A DNA stretch of 41,195 nucleotides. Source: Bacteroidota bacterium (GTDB lineage: Bacteria > Bacteroidota > Bacteroidia > Bacteroidales > Lentimicrobiaceae). The position numbers and the translations under genes are program-made. Shown here piece by piece: positions 9,033-18,043 of the stretch. The stretch is taken from positions 1 to 41,195 of the forward strand of contig JAEZNO010000007.1 in NCBI GenBank assembly GCA_023441805.1, given 5' to 3'. Numbering within the stretch: the first letter of the stretch is position 1; every line of letters starts with the position of its first letter. The notes under the pieces were generated by a model. It had not been told where the DNA came from, made no database searches, and saw only the letters and a list, made by a program, of their open reading frames with translations.

Positions 9033-9989
9033 CTAATAAATTAGCTCTTCAACCTCTTCAATATCTTTCTTCAGTCGGATTCGCATTTCTTCGCTGGTAT
9101 TGAATTCAAGCTCATCTCTGATTCTCTTGGCAAAAAAAACAGTTGCCTCCTTGTTCAAGAGACTCTTAAATGCTTTGGTTCCATTATTTTCGAAAAGATA
9201 CAAATCGATGATGATATCTTTGATATCCCTGACTTCAGGTGGAAGCGAGTTTTTAATATTCAGAATCCCTTTGAAATAAATGCCTTCAACTAATGCACTT
9301 ATAGCATAAACTCCATCAGGAGGGACGAGCTTTGAATCTTCGGTTATTTCAATTCTAAACGTGTTGAAATCGAGTGTCCGGCACAATGAGCTTCCCTCAC
9401 TTAAATTGCCCATTATTATATAATGGTGATCAAGATAGGCATTGGCACGCTGTATTTTGCCTTCAAGCAAAGCCTTGCGGATCAGCGTTGAGCTTACGGT
9501 TTCAGTATGAATATCCTGTTCGGGTATCTCCTCAACGCCAAATTTGTAGAACTGCCCCAACTCGTATAAATAATTGAAATTACCTTCACGATTATGCCCG
9601 AAGTGGTGATTAAAGCCAATGACTACTTTCTTAGCATGAAGCTTTGACACCAGGATATTTCTGATGAATTCAATACTTGAGATTCTTGAGAATTCAGGAG
9701 TAAACTCGATGATAATCAGATGATTCAATCCTGTCTTTGAGAGAAGTTCAATCTTCTCTCTCTGTGAATTGATTAATAGGAGATTTTTGCCTGCGGTATC
9801 AGGAAAGAGTACTTTTCGGGGATGGGGATGAAAGGTAATGAGAACAGACTCACCGTCTGTAGTGGATGCAATTTCATTTATTCTGTTGAGAATTGCTTTA
9901 TGACCAATATGGACTCCATCGAACGACCCGGTAGTTATCACCGGGTTTTTGATTTTACCTGCAGTATCGAATGAGTAATGAATTTTCAT
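9033..9989 (-). CDS. ribF: Riboflavin kinase/FAD synthetase family protein with degenerate kinase half
   Basis: RibF normally phosphorylates riboflavin to FMN and adenylates FMN to FAD. The N-terminal nucleotidyltransferase half looks sound: GSFDGVHIGH (21-30), FHPHP (53-57) and VSSTLIR (165-171). The C-terminal riboflavin-kinase half is recognisable (PPDGVYAI, 223-230) but its key motifs are altered. The PTAN ATP/Mg motif reads NTFR (209-212). The segment that usually carries the catalytic Glu and a following His reads IDLYLF (261-266), so Glu becomes Asp262 and His becomes Tyr264. The usual NIGxRPT segment reads NIKNSLP. The protein has normal length (318 aa) and is not truncated. It starts 12 bp after rex, so the two are probably co-transcribed. 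FAD synthetase activity is likely; kinase activity is uncertain. Confidence 0.88.
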   Translation of the reverse strand: MKIHYSFDTAGKIKNPVITTGSFDGVHIGHKAILNRINEIASTTDGESVLITFHPHPRKVLFPDTAGKNLLLINSQREKIELLSKTGLNHLIIIEFTPEFSRISSIEFIRNILVSKLHAKKVVIGFNHHFGHNREGNFNYLYELGQFYKFGVEEIPEQDIHTETVSSTLIRKALLEGKIQRANAYLDHHYIIMGNLSEGSSLCRTLDFNTFRIEITEDSKLVPPDGVYAISALVEGIYFKGILNIKNSLPPEVRDIKDIIIDLYLFENNGTKAFKSLLNKEATVFFAKRIRDELEFNTSEEMRIRLKKDIEEVEELIY

Positions 9990-10001
9990 TACATCAGGTA
10001 A

Positions 10002-10628
10002 TTAAGCCTTCTTAACGAAATAAGCGATTTTCTCAAGCATCGTGATAACATCAAACTCCTGTAAATAGACGTGTGACGGAACATTTAGCGGTTTAGGCGA
10101 AAAGTTAAATATTCCCTTGATTCCGGCTATCACGAGTATTTCGGCAATCTTAACAGCTTCCTCGCCGGGGACTGAAATGACAGCAATTGAGATGCCTTCA
10201 TTCCTTATCACTTCAACCATTTTGTCGACGTGATAACACGGGACACCTGCATAAATACGATCAACTTTCTCGGGATTACTGTCGAAAGCTGCCACAATCG
10301 ACAGTTTTGTACGTTTCCCGCTAAAGTAGCCCATGATTGAGCGTCCGAGATTACCGATACCAACAACGGCAATCTTTTGACCCTCTTTAGTATCAATGAT
10401 CTTACCGATAATATCAATTAGTTCTTTAACATCGTAACCCTGCCTTAAGGTACCTGTATACCCAATGAGCATTATATCACGCCTCACCTGTACAGGGGTG
10501 ATATGTAGTAAGTTAGCGATTTCGTGAGAAAAGATGTGGTGCTTGCCGCCGGCAAGATAGTTAAGCAATGCTCTTCTGTACATACTTAACCGTTCAACAG
10601 TTTTATCGGGCAGTTTTTTAGTCGCCAT
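10002..10628 (-). CDS. rex: Redox-sensing transcriptional repressor Rex
   Basis: Homodimeric repressor that binds DNA when NADH is low and releases it when NADH/NAD+ rises. The 208 residues have a winged-helix N-terminal domain (about 10-75, with ITPVQVRRD as recognition region) and a Rossmann domain with GIGNLG (90-95). It lies at the distal end of the hydrogenase-regulator gene run, 15 bp after the receiver-kinase. Two Rex-like operators sit in the hydC divergent promoter region at 18548-18582, so it probably controls this locus. It is the only DNA-binding regulator in the cluster. Confidence 0.95.
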   Translation of the reverse strand: MATKKLPDKTVERLSMYRRALLNYLAGGKHHIFSHEIANLLHITPVQVRRDIMLIGYTGTLRQGYDVKELIDIIGKIIDTKEGQKIAVVGIGNLGRSIMGYFSGKRTKLSIVAAFDSNPEKVDRIYAGVPCYHVDKMVEVIRNEGISIAVISVPGEEAVKIAEILVIAGIKGIFNFSPKPLNVPSHVYLQEFDVITMLEKIAYFVKKA

Positions 10629-10643
10629 ATAATATTCGGGTTA

Positions 10644-11765
10644 TTAATTCAAGGGAAAAATGATGGTAAATGTACTACCTTTATCAGGAACACTCTGAAC
10701 TTCAATCTCGCCATGATACATATCAACTATTTTCTTCATAATTGAAAGTCCCAGTCCTGATCCGGTTATATTTTTAGTCTTCTGATTCTTTATTCTAACG
10801 AATTCCTGGAATAGTCTTGATTTTTCTTCTTCGGTCATCCCGATGCCTGAGTCGCTGACTTTAACAACTATATTATCTTTTTCCTCTTTGATGAAGACAT
10901 CTACTCTGCCGCCATTTTTATTATACTTAACAGCATTTGAAATCAGATTATTAAAGATAATTTCAATTTCCTTGGGATCGGCATCCATCAGCACTTGTTC
11001 TTTTGTATTGAGATAAAGGTCAACATCCTTCTGGATTGCATAAGGCCGCATGGTATCCATCGAGATTTGAGCAATCTTGGTAAGGTCAACCGGCTGAAGG
11101 TGTTGTACAGGAGTGCCTGATTCTATCTTAGTAAGATCAAGAAGATCCATTATGAGACTTCTCATCCCGGTTATGCGCTCAAGTGAGCGGTCGATCATCT
11201 CATTGTAAGAGTTCAGATCTTCACCAAACTGCTTATCTTTCATCAACTTAAGGTACCCTTCGATGGCATTGATCGGTGCTTTTAGCTCATGCGAGAGAAC
11301 AGAAAGGAACTGGAACCTGATTTGCTTACCCTCCTTGTTCATCTTTTGAGTCATTCGCTTGAGGAAGAGCTGCTTGGTAATGTTTTCAATTGATGATCTC
11401 AGCTCCTGAGGAGTAAAAGGTTTCGGGATGAAGTCGTATGCACCGTCGCGTGTTGCTTTAACGGCAAGTTCGAGCGAAGCATACGATGTAATCATCACAA
11501 CCACAATGTCGTAGAGCTTCTTTTTAACATACTCGAGTACTTCAACGCCCTGGATTCCCGGCAATTTGTTGTCCAATAGAATAATGTCGGGCTTTTCGGA
11601 TTCAATTATATCGATGCCCTCTTCGCCGGTAGCAGCTTCGAGAACCTTAAATTCGATATGCTCATCCATGAAGGGGTAATCCACTTTAAAGTTCTGCAGG
11701 ATACGATGGGTGCCCATTCTGATACCCGGTTCATCATCAACAACCAAAATCTTGTATTCTGACAT
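10644..11765 (-). CDS. Receiver-histidine kinase hybrid (REC-HisKA-HATPase)
   Basis: A soluble 373-residue two-component protein with no membrane segments. The N-terminal receiver has the phosphorylatable Asp at about 65 (IILLDNKLPG). It is followed by a HisKA domain with SHELKAPI (His about 159) and a HATPase domain with N box NNLISNAVKYN, DSGIGM and GSGLGLSI. Having the receiver before the kinase suggests it relays or is switched by phosphate from an upstream kinase. The ATG at 11765 is chosen over an in-frame GTG at 11768; either way it practically abuts the preceding receiver gene. Placed between a hydrogenase-like kinase and rex, it probably belongs to the hydrogen/redox signalling chain. 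Confidence 0.9.
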   Translation of the reverse strand: MSEYKILVVDDEPGIRMGTHRILQNFKVDYPFMDEHIEFKVLEAATGEEGIDIIESEKPDIILLDNKLPGIQGVEVLEYVKKKLYDIVVVMITSYASLELAVKATRDGAYDFIPKPFTPQELRSSIENITKQLFLKRMTQKMNKEGKQIRFQFLSVLSHELKAPINAIEGYLKLMKDKQFGEDLNSYNEMIDRSLERITGMRSLIMDLLDLTKIESGTPVQHLQPVDLTKIAQISMDTMRPYAIQKDVDLYLNTKEQVLMDADPKEIEIIFNNLISNAVKYNKNGGRVDVFIKEEKDNIVVKVSDSGIGMTEEEKSRLFQEFVRIKNQKTKNITGSGLGLSIMKKIVDMYHGEIEVQSVPDKGSTFTIIFPLN

Positions 11766-11768
11766 CAC

Positions 11769-12155
11769 TTATATTTTAAGTAGTTTGTTAATCTCCCTGT
11801 TTAATTGATCGGCTCGTATGCCTTTATCAAGGAAAAGGTCGGCTTTTATCCATTGCTTGCTTTCATCAAGATTCATGTCGAATGTCATCCCGGTCTCGGC
11901 TGTTACGGCAGTGGCTATAATTATAGGCACATCTGGGTATTTTCTCTTAATCTTATATGCAAGGATGAAACCACTGTCATCTGTTTCCATCATCAAATCT
12001 AATATCGCCAAATCGGGCTTGACAGTCTCAATGATCTTCTCGGCCTCTTTTTGACTATCTGCAGTGATTGATTCGAAACCAAACTGCTCTATTTTAAGTT
12101 TCATCTGGAAAAGATAATCAACATCATCGTCCACTATCAATATTGTCTTTTTCAT
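11769..12155 (-). CDS. Stand-alone response-regulator receiver domain
   Basis: A 128-residue receiver domain with the acidic pair DD (9-10), phosphorylatable Asp53 (LAILDLMM), a T/A-type switch segment (IIIATAVT) and a conserved Lys near the end (FLDKGI). There is no output domain, so it acts as a phosphate shuttle or protein-binding switch. The next gene is a receiver-kinase with at most one base between them, and the upstream gene is the hydrogenase-like kinase 168 bp away; phosphotransfer among the three is a reasonable inference. Confidence 0.9.
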   Translation of the reverse strand: MKKTILIVDDDVDYLFQMKLKIEQFGFESITADSQKEAEKIIETVKPDLAILDLMMETDDSGFILAYKIKRKYPDVPIIIATAVTAETGMTFDMNLDESKQWIKADLFLDKGIRADQLNREINKLLKI

Positions 12156-12323
12156 CTTCTGAGGTTATTTCATTATTCTATTCGATATCAGACCTTATGC
12201 AAAATTCCTACTCATCATTGATATTACTAATTCACTTACCTTTCTCTTAATTCGTTCTTCTTTATATCTGCGATGCCTTGATTCTCTGAATGTAAATTGT
12301 TTTAGTCAGGTAGCTTTATATTA

Positions 12324-14345
12324 TTAGGTATTTGAAGAACGAGGTAATGTTAACGTGAAAGTGGTACCCGTAGGTCCCTTTGCCGGATCAGCATTTGATT
12401 TCACCGTAACATTCCCCTTGTGCATTTTGACTATTCCATAAATAATCGGCAATCCTAATCCTGTACCCTTACCCACAGTCTTGGTGGTAAAGAAAGGTGT
12501 AAATAGCTTATTCATATTTTCTTCAGGGATTCCGATACCTGTATCTGAAATATTGATTGTAACCTCTTCGGGAGTATCGGTTATGAGAACATTAATAAGC
12601 CCTCCATCTTCGGGCATGGCTTCAACTGCATTCTTAAGCAAATTGGTGAGCACCTGCCCCATCTGATCGTAATCAAGATTTATCTCCGGTTGTACACATC
12701 TTGATTCGAGAGAAATTTTCACATTCTTAGGAACTATCACTGAACTAATTGAACGCTCAAGGAGTTGGTTAATGTTAATTTCTTCAAGAGTAACCTGATT
12801 TTTCCTTGCAAAATTAAGTAATCCGCCTACTATTTTCTTACATCTCTCAGCTTGTTCGGCAATCAGATCAAGGTCTTTTCTGATAGGGTCATCAGGAGCA
12901 GCCTCATCCTTCAGGATATTACTGTACATTGTGATGATACCCAATGGGTTATTTAATTCATGTGCAATACCGGCCGATAGTTGTCCCATGCCTGCCAGCT
13001 TCTCTGACTGCTTCAAAGCCTCCTGGGTATTAGCAAGTTTCTCGTTTGAGATATTTAATTCACGGATGTAATTATGCAGTTTTTCGATAGTATATGGCAA
13101 ACACATCTCGTGTTCGGCTAATCCCCTTATGATTGCAATTGCGTGATCTTCACATGAGTCATAGCCACAGGCCCCACAGTCCAAATGGTCCTGAGGCTCA
13201 TATTTGCCCATTCTGTTCAGAACTTCGGTAACGGTCTCTTCAGCAGGCCGGTGTAGGCGCTTATCGCGATTGGTAAAAGTTCTGAAGATGCTGACTTCAC
13301 TGAATTCCTTTATGTCATTTTCCCATTGCTGATGATCGAGTGAGTCCAGCTTATCCATCACATAGTCGCTCACAATGGCTCTTTTCATGAATCGCTTGCC
13401 ACTTGATGAAAAGGCAGGATATGGTGACATGCCGGGGCCCATAATACAGCCATCGCAGCACAACAATTCAAGATGCTCATGTGCGATATGCCCATTCTCA
13501 AATTCCTTAATTGCGTCCTGGTAGTCACTCTTTCCTTCAGCTATGATGATGTTTCTGTCGAAGATATCCTCTTTCAGATCAACTGTATTCAGCAAGCCAC
13601 GACTAACAGGGTATATTGATCCCTTCCCACCTACAGGTGGGTCAAAATCGGTTGGCTTAATACCGGTAGGGGATAGATTTCTGTCGAAAAAGATCTCGCG
13701 AAGCTCCCTGAAAGTCAATGCGGCATCTATTTCATCCGATTCATCTTTCTTTGCAATACAGGGGCCTATGAAGACAATCTTAAGATCCTCACCGTATTTC
13801 TTTCGCATAACGCGAGCCATTGCCACCATAGGTGACACTATCTTGGCGAGGGAATCAATCAAATCAGGGTGGTAATGTTCAATATAACTAACAATGGCGG
13901 GACAATCGGATGATATTACGGGAGGAATACTCTTATCACTAAAGAGTCGTTTGTACTCAACTGAAATCAGATCGGCACCGAAGGCCACTTCTGATACGTA
14001 CTTAAAACCAATGAGGCGAATTAATGAGACTAACAGCCTGTGGTTTAATATTTCCTGAAATTCGGCAGGAAAGCTGGGGGCAACTATGGCAGCAACATTC
14101 TTATAATCTCTCAGTAATTGCTCAACTTTATCAATCTCCCTTCTGAAGACTTTGGCATTCTGACTGCACACTTTTATGCAGTTTCCACACCCTATGCACC
14201 TGTCGGATATCACTTCAGCCTGTCCGTTGCTGATCTTGATGGCTTTTGCAGGACATTCTCTGACACAGGTGTAGCAAACTCTGCATCTCTCCCTGACGGT
14301 GCTGACCAGTGGTCTTCTGTCTTGTATTTCTATCGAAGCTGCCAT
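12324..14345 (-). CDS. Sensory [FeFe]-hydrogenase-like histidine kinase
   Basis: A 673-residue cytoplasmic fusion. Order: two [4Fe-4S] ferredoxin motifs (C21/24/27/31 and C50/53/56/60); a hydrogenase H domain (about 80-330) with putative H-cluster cysteines C148 (SSDCP), C196 (GPC) and C296/C297/C300 (LLCCDGC); a [4Fe-4S] motif CGACGYDSC...C (C390/393/398/415); a coiled coil (about 420-450); a HisKA domain with AHELNNP (His462); and a HATPase domain ending the protein. The proton-relay Cys before C148 is Asp147 and the L3 loop ends GPG instead of GGG, as expected of a sensor rather than a turnover enzyme. This resembles the group C kinase-linked hydrogenases as I remember that classification. 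It starts 23 bp after hydA and is likely in the same transcript. Confidence 0.9.
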   Translation of the reverse strand: MAASIEIQDRRPLVSTVRERCRVCYTCVRECPAKAIKISNGQAEVISDRCIGCGNCIKVCSQNAKVFRREIDKVEQLLRDYKNVAAIVAPSFPAEFQEILNHRLLVSLIRLIGFKYVSEVAFGADLISVEYKRLFSDKSIPPVISSDCPAIVSYIEHYHPDLIDSLAKIVSPMVAMARVMRKKYGEDLKIVFIGPCIAKKDESDEIDAALTFRELREIFFDRNLSPTGIKPTDFDPPVGGKGSIYPVSRGLLNTVDLKEDIFDRNIIIAEGKSDYQDAIKEFENGHIAHEHLELLCCDGCIMGPGMSPYPAFSSSGKRFMKRAIVSDYVMDKLDSLDHQQWENDIKEFSEVSIFRTFTNRDKRLHRPAEETVTEVLNRMGKYEPQDHLDCGACGYDSCEDHAIAIIRGLAEHEMCLPYTIEKLHNYIRELNISNEKLANTQEALKQSEKLAGMGQLSAGIAHELNNPLGIITMYSNILKDEAAPDDPIRKDLDLIAEQAERCKKIVGGLLNFARKNQVTLEEININQLLERSISSVIVPKNVKISLESRCVQPEINLDYDQMGQVLTNLLKNAVEAMPEDGGLINVLITDTPEEVTINISDTGIGIPEENMNKLFTPFFTTKTVGKGTGLGLPIIYGIVKMHKGNVTVKSNADPAKGPTGTTFTLTLPRSSNT

Positions 14346-14368
14346 TCGAAGTTTATAAACTCAGGTTT

Positions 14369-16093
14369 TTATAATGATACTTCACGCTTTTTATAAGTAG
14401 TATGAAGCAGTTTCTTTGATAAATCACTGCCGGGCTCACCAAGGAATTCTCTGTATAAATCAAGGATTGACGGGTTTTTATGCGGAAAACGTATCGGATC
14501 CTTTTCGTCATTCTCGTAAATCACCTTGATACGCGATTTGATAGTATTCAAATCGCGAGATAAAGGTTGGCCTCCGCCATTTACGCATCCATACGGGCAA
14601 GCCATCACTTCAATGAAATGAATATCGTCTCTTCCTGCTTTTATTTCGTCGATTAGCTTCGCGGCATTTTTAACCGTATTGACAATTGCAAATCCCAGCT
14701 TGTACTCTCCTATCTTAATGAAATACTCCTTGTATTCCTTTACATTCCTGATTTCATTAATACGTGGCTGCGTGAGTTCCTTATGGTTTATACGATAATA
14801 GAGTGTACGAATTAATGCTTCTGTTAGCCCTCCGGAAACGCCCATCAGCTTACCTGCAGAACTTTGCACATGGAATGGAAAATCAGCCAATTCAGGCTCT
14901 AATTGCTGTGTTTCTATGCCATTTAACCTTATGAACTGAATAAGCTCGCGGGTGGTAAGAACAGCATCTACATCACTAATTCCCTTGTGAGTCATCTGTT
15001 CACGTTTCGACTCAAATTTACGTGCAGTGCAGGGCATTGATGATGCTGTATATAAATCCTCAGTCTTCACATGAAACATCTTGGTGTAGTAATTATTGAT
15101 TACTGCACCAAACATCTGCTGAGGCGACTTACATGCACTCATGTTAGGTATCAGATCAGGGTATTTCTGTTCAACATGCTTTACCCATGAGGGGCAATCA
15201 CTGCTGAGCACCGGAAGCACTCCTTTATTTGTTAAACGGTCTTCCATTTCAGCAGCCAGTTCCATAACGTACAAGTCAGCAGCAAACGAAGCATCAAACA
15301 CTTTGTCAAATCCTATCTTACGGAGTGCCGCATTGATAATGCCGTAATGCTCTTTCCCTGATTTGATTCCAAAGTCGTCAGCTACACTAATTGAAATTGT
15401 CGGGGAATACTGAATAACAACATGTTTCTCAGCACTATGGAGTGCATTTTGCAAGTCACCTGCGTGCCGCTTTTCATGAAGTGCCCCTGTTGGACAGCTC
15501 ATTATGCATTGTCCGCAAGCCAGGCAACTCGACAGGTTGAGCTGTTTATTGAATGAGGGGCCTATTATGCACTTATTGCCTCTTCCTATATATCCAAGCG
15601 TTGCTGCCCCTATTATTTCATCGCATGTCCTAACACAGCGACCGCATAAGATACATTTTGCAGGATCTCTTACAATGCTTGCTCCTGAAGGGTCGGTTTT
15701 GTATTTATTCTTCCTGGCACTGAACCTTCTTTCTCTGACTCCCAAATCCTCAGCAAACTTCTGCAGTTCGCAGTTACCATTACGCTCACAATAAAGACAA
15801 TCATCAGGATGATTGCTGAGTAACAGTTCAATGTTGGTTTTCCTGGCATTTGTAACTCTTGGTGAATGAGTCTTGATTTTCATCCACTCTTCTACAGGAT
15901 GGGAGCATGCTGTGATAAGATTACTTTTCCCTTCAACTTCCACTACGCACATCCTGCATGAGCCTGTCGGATTCAATTCCGACATGTGACAAAGGGTTGG
16001 CACCTTAATGCCATTCCTTGTCAATGCTTCAAGGATTGTTTCACCTTTACGGGCAACGATTACTTTATTGTTTACTTCAATGGGAAAGTTCAT
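14369..16093 (-). CDS. hydA: [FeFe]-hydrogenase catalytic subunit HydA with altered proton path
   Basis: H-cluster subunit of a HydABC-type hydrogenase. The N-terminus has a [2Fe-2S] domain (C35/46/49/63), a His-ligated cluster (H95/C99/C102/C108) and two [4Fe-4S] clusters (C147-C157, C190-C200). The H domain keeps all four cluster ligands: C300, C355, C499 and C503. The protein is 574 residues and its motif numbers coincide with those of Clostridium CpI as I remember them. That makes the differences easy to read: the relay Cys299 is Asp (SSDCPSW), the conserved Glu279 is Leu (VMELAAE), Lys358 is Arg (MPCTARKFE) and Gly501 is Tyr (ACPYGC). Ser319, Glu282, Arg286, Met353, Glu361 and Met497 remain. 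It follows hydB by 18 bp. Assignment as the enzyme rather than a sensor rests on its HydB/HydC neighbours and N-terminal clusters; actual H2 turnover is uncertain. Confidence 0.93.
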   Translation of the reverse strand: MNFPIEVNNKVIVARKGETILEALTRNGIKVPTLCHMSELNPTGSCRMCVVEVEGKSNLITACSHPVEEWMKIKTHSPRVTNARKTNIELLLSNHPDDCLYCERNGNCELQKFAEDLGVRERRFSARKNKYKTDPSGASIVRDPAKCILCGRCVRTCDEIIGAATLGYIGRGNKCIIGPSFNKQLNLSSCLACGQCIMSCPTGALHEKRHAGDLQNALHSAEKHVVIQYSPTISISVADDFGIKSGKEHYGIINAALRKIGFDKVFDASFAADLYVMELAAEMEDRLTNKGVLPVLSSDCPSWVKHVEQKYPDLIPNMSACKSPQQMFGAVINNYYTKMFHVKTEDLYTASSMPCTARKFESKREQMTHKGISDVDAVLTTRELIQFIRLNGIETQQLEPELADFPFHVQSSAGKLMGVSGGLTEALIRTLYYRINHKELTQPRINEIRNVKEYKEYFIKIGEYKLGFAIVNTVKNAAKLIDEIKAGRDDIHFIEVMACPYGCVNGGGQPLSRDLNTIKSRIKVIYENDEKDPIRFPHKNPSILDLYREFLGEPGSDLSKKLLHTTYKKREVSL

Positions 16094-16111
16094 AGTTGCG
16101 GTGATTTAAAA

Positions 16112-18043
16112 TTATTTTACCGTAATAGCACCAAACTTGCAAACTTCATAGCATATCCCACAACCGGTACACTTTTCTTCAATAATGAAATGTGGCACTC
16201 TTGGTGATCCAATTATGGCATCGAACGGACATTTACGAATACAAACCGTGCATCCGGGGCATTTATCAACATCAATATAATATACTTTCAGATCACGACA
16301 CACCCCTGCCCTACAATGACGATCAAAGATATGTTCCTCAAATTCAGACCTGAAGTGCTTCATTGCACTAATGAGCGGATTGGGTGCTGTTTGCCCTAAC
16401 CCACATAAAGAAGTATCTCTGATTACTTCAGCCAGATTCTCGAGTTGCATAACTCCTTTGAATCTTTCAAGAGTCTCGTGGCTTTCTTCATTGACCGGTC
16501 GGCGTGTTATGTTTTTTAGAATCTCATGCATTCGACTGGAGCCTTCACGACATGGAATGCACTTGCCGCAGCTCTCTCTTTGAAGGAAATCGGCGAAGAA
16601 CTTAGCTATATCAACCATGCAGGTGTCTTCATCCATTACAACTATGCCACCCGAGCCCATCATAGCACCTGCCGCCTGAAGTGATTCATAGTCGATTATC
16701 TCATCGAGGCTTTCCTCAGGAAAACAACTTCCGGTAGGACCACCAATCTGAACAGACTTAATCTTCTTATGATCTTTGATACCACCGGCTATGCTGTAGA
16801 TGATCTCGCGAAAGCTGGTACCCATATCCACTTCAATAAGTCCGGTATGAGCAACTTTTCCTGAAACAGCAAAAACCTTTGTACCCTTGCTTCCTGCAGT
16901 TCCTAATGAGGCAAACCATGATGGCCCCCGGTCGATGATTTCGGGAATATTGGCTAGAGTTTCAACATTGTTTATTACGGTTGGCTTGCCGAAGAGGCCT
17001 TTTGCAGCAGGATATGGAGGTTTGGGTCTCGGGGTACCACGTTTGCCCTCAATGCTCGATATAAGAGCAGTTTCTTCTCCACAGACAAAGGCTCCGGCAC
17101 CTTCTCTTATGTGGATATTAAGGTTAAATCCGCTTCCAAGAATATCCTGCCCGAGGTAACCGGCCTCAACTGCCTGTTTTATTGCGTTCTTCAACCTTTC
17201 GATTGCCAGTTTGTACGAAGCTCTCAGATAAATATAAGCCCTCTTGGCCCTCATGGCGTAAGATGCAATTATTACTCCTTCAATAAGCTTATGAGGGTCA
17301 CCCTCAATAATTGCCCTGTCCATAAAAGCACCGGGATCACTTTCATCGCCATTACAGATAAGAAATCGTTCATCATCTATGGTATTGAGAGCCATTCGCC
17401 ATTTACGACCTGTCGGAAATCCTCCGCCTCCCCTGCCCCTGAGGCCACTGTCTTCTATAATCTCACATACTTTCTCACTCGAGTACTTCCGTAAAACTCT
17501 GGTAAGTGAATTATACCCGCCCCTGGCTTTGTATTCATTGATGGAATCAGGATCGATTATACCGCAGTTTTTAAGCACTACCCTGTTCTGGAAGCGAAAG
17601 AATGGTATCTCATTAATATTCACTACCCCTTCCCACGGTTGATGACTCTCATGGGGATACTGTCCGATTATGTTGTCTTCCGGTAATGAATAGTTTAGAA
17701 CATGGTCAAGAATATACTCTGCATTCTGCTCTGTGACTTTCGAGAAGGAAATTCGTTGCTTACCCGGAAGTTGAACATCCATTATGGGTTCATTGATGCA
17801 CATGCCGATACAGCCGGTTTCAACTATTTCAGCATTAATGCTCTTCTCGGTTAAGTAATTCCTTATGGTTTGCAATGTCCTCTGAGCACCTGCTATTATG
17901 CCACAAGTACCGGTTCCAATGAAGATTACAGGCTTAGTGACAAGATCGCGACGGTACTTTGCATTCAGATCTTCCTCGACTAACACCTTATCTTGTAAGC
18001 TGATATCCTGGCTCTTCGTGTTCTTCTTGCTATTGATCTTCAT
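16112..18043 (-). CDS. hydB: HydB, NADH/flavin subunit of the HydABC hydrogenase
   Basis: NuoF-like subunit that binds FMN and NAD(H) and carries electrons between NADH, ferredoxin and HydA. The 643 residues contain an N-terminal thioredoxin-like [2Fe-2S] region with three cysteines (C47, C78, C82; the usual fourth is missing), the FMN loop GRGGGGFPTG (203-212), CNGDESDPGAF (230-240), the dinucleotide segment GAGAFVCGEE (315-324), the NuoF cluster C492/C495/C498/C547, and two C-terminal ferredoxin motifs (C595-C605, C625-C635). A CX4C pair at 577/582 has no assigned role here. It overlaps hydC by 4 bp. Confidence 0.95.
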   Translation of the reverse strand: MKINSKKNTKSQDISLQDKVLVEEDLNAKYRRDLVTKPVIFIGTGTCGIIAGAQRTLQTIRNYLTEKSINAEIVETGCIGMCINEPIMDVQLPGKQRISFSKVTEQNAEYILDHVLNYSLPEDNIIGQYPHESHQPWEGVVNINEIPFFRFQNRVVLKNCGIIDPDSINEYKARGGYNSLTRVLRKYSSEKVCEIIEDSGLRGRGGGGFPTGRKWRMALNTIDDERFLICNGDESDPGAFMDRAIIEGDPHKLIEGVIIASYAMRAKRAYIYLRASYKLAIERLKNAIKQAVEAGYLGQDILGSGFNLNIHIREGAGAFVCGEETALISSIEGKRGTPRPKPPYPAAKGLFGKPTVINNVETLANIPEIIDRGPSWFASLGTAGSKGTKVFAVSGKVAHTGLIEVDMGTSFREIIYSIAGGIKDHKKIKSVQIGGPTGSCFPEESLDEIIDYESLQAAGAMMGSGGIVVMDEDTCMVDIAKFFADFLQRESCGKCIPCREGSSRMHEILKNITRRPVNEESHETLERFKGVMQLENLAEVIRDTSLCGLGQTAPNPLISAMKHFRSEFEEHIFDRHCRAGVCRDLKVYYIDVDKCPGCTVCIRKCPFDAIIGSPRVPHFIIEEKCTGCGICYEVCKFGAITVK

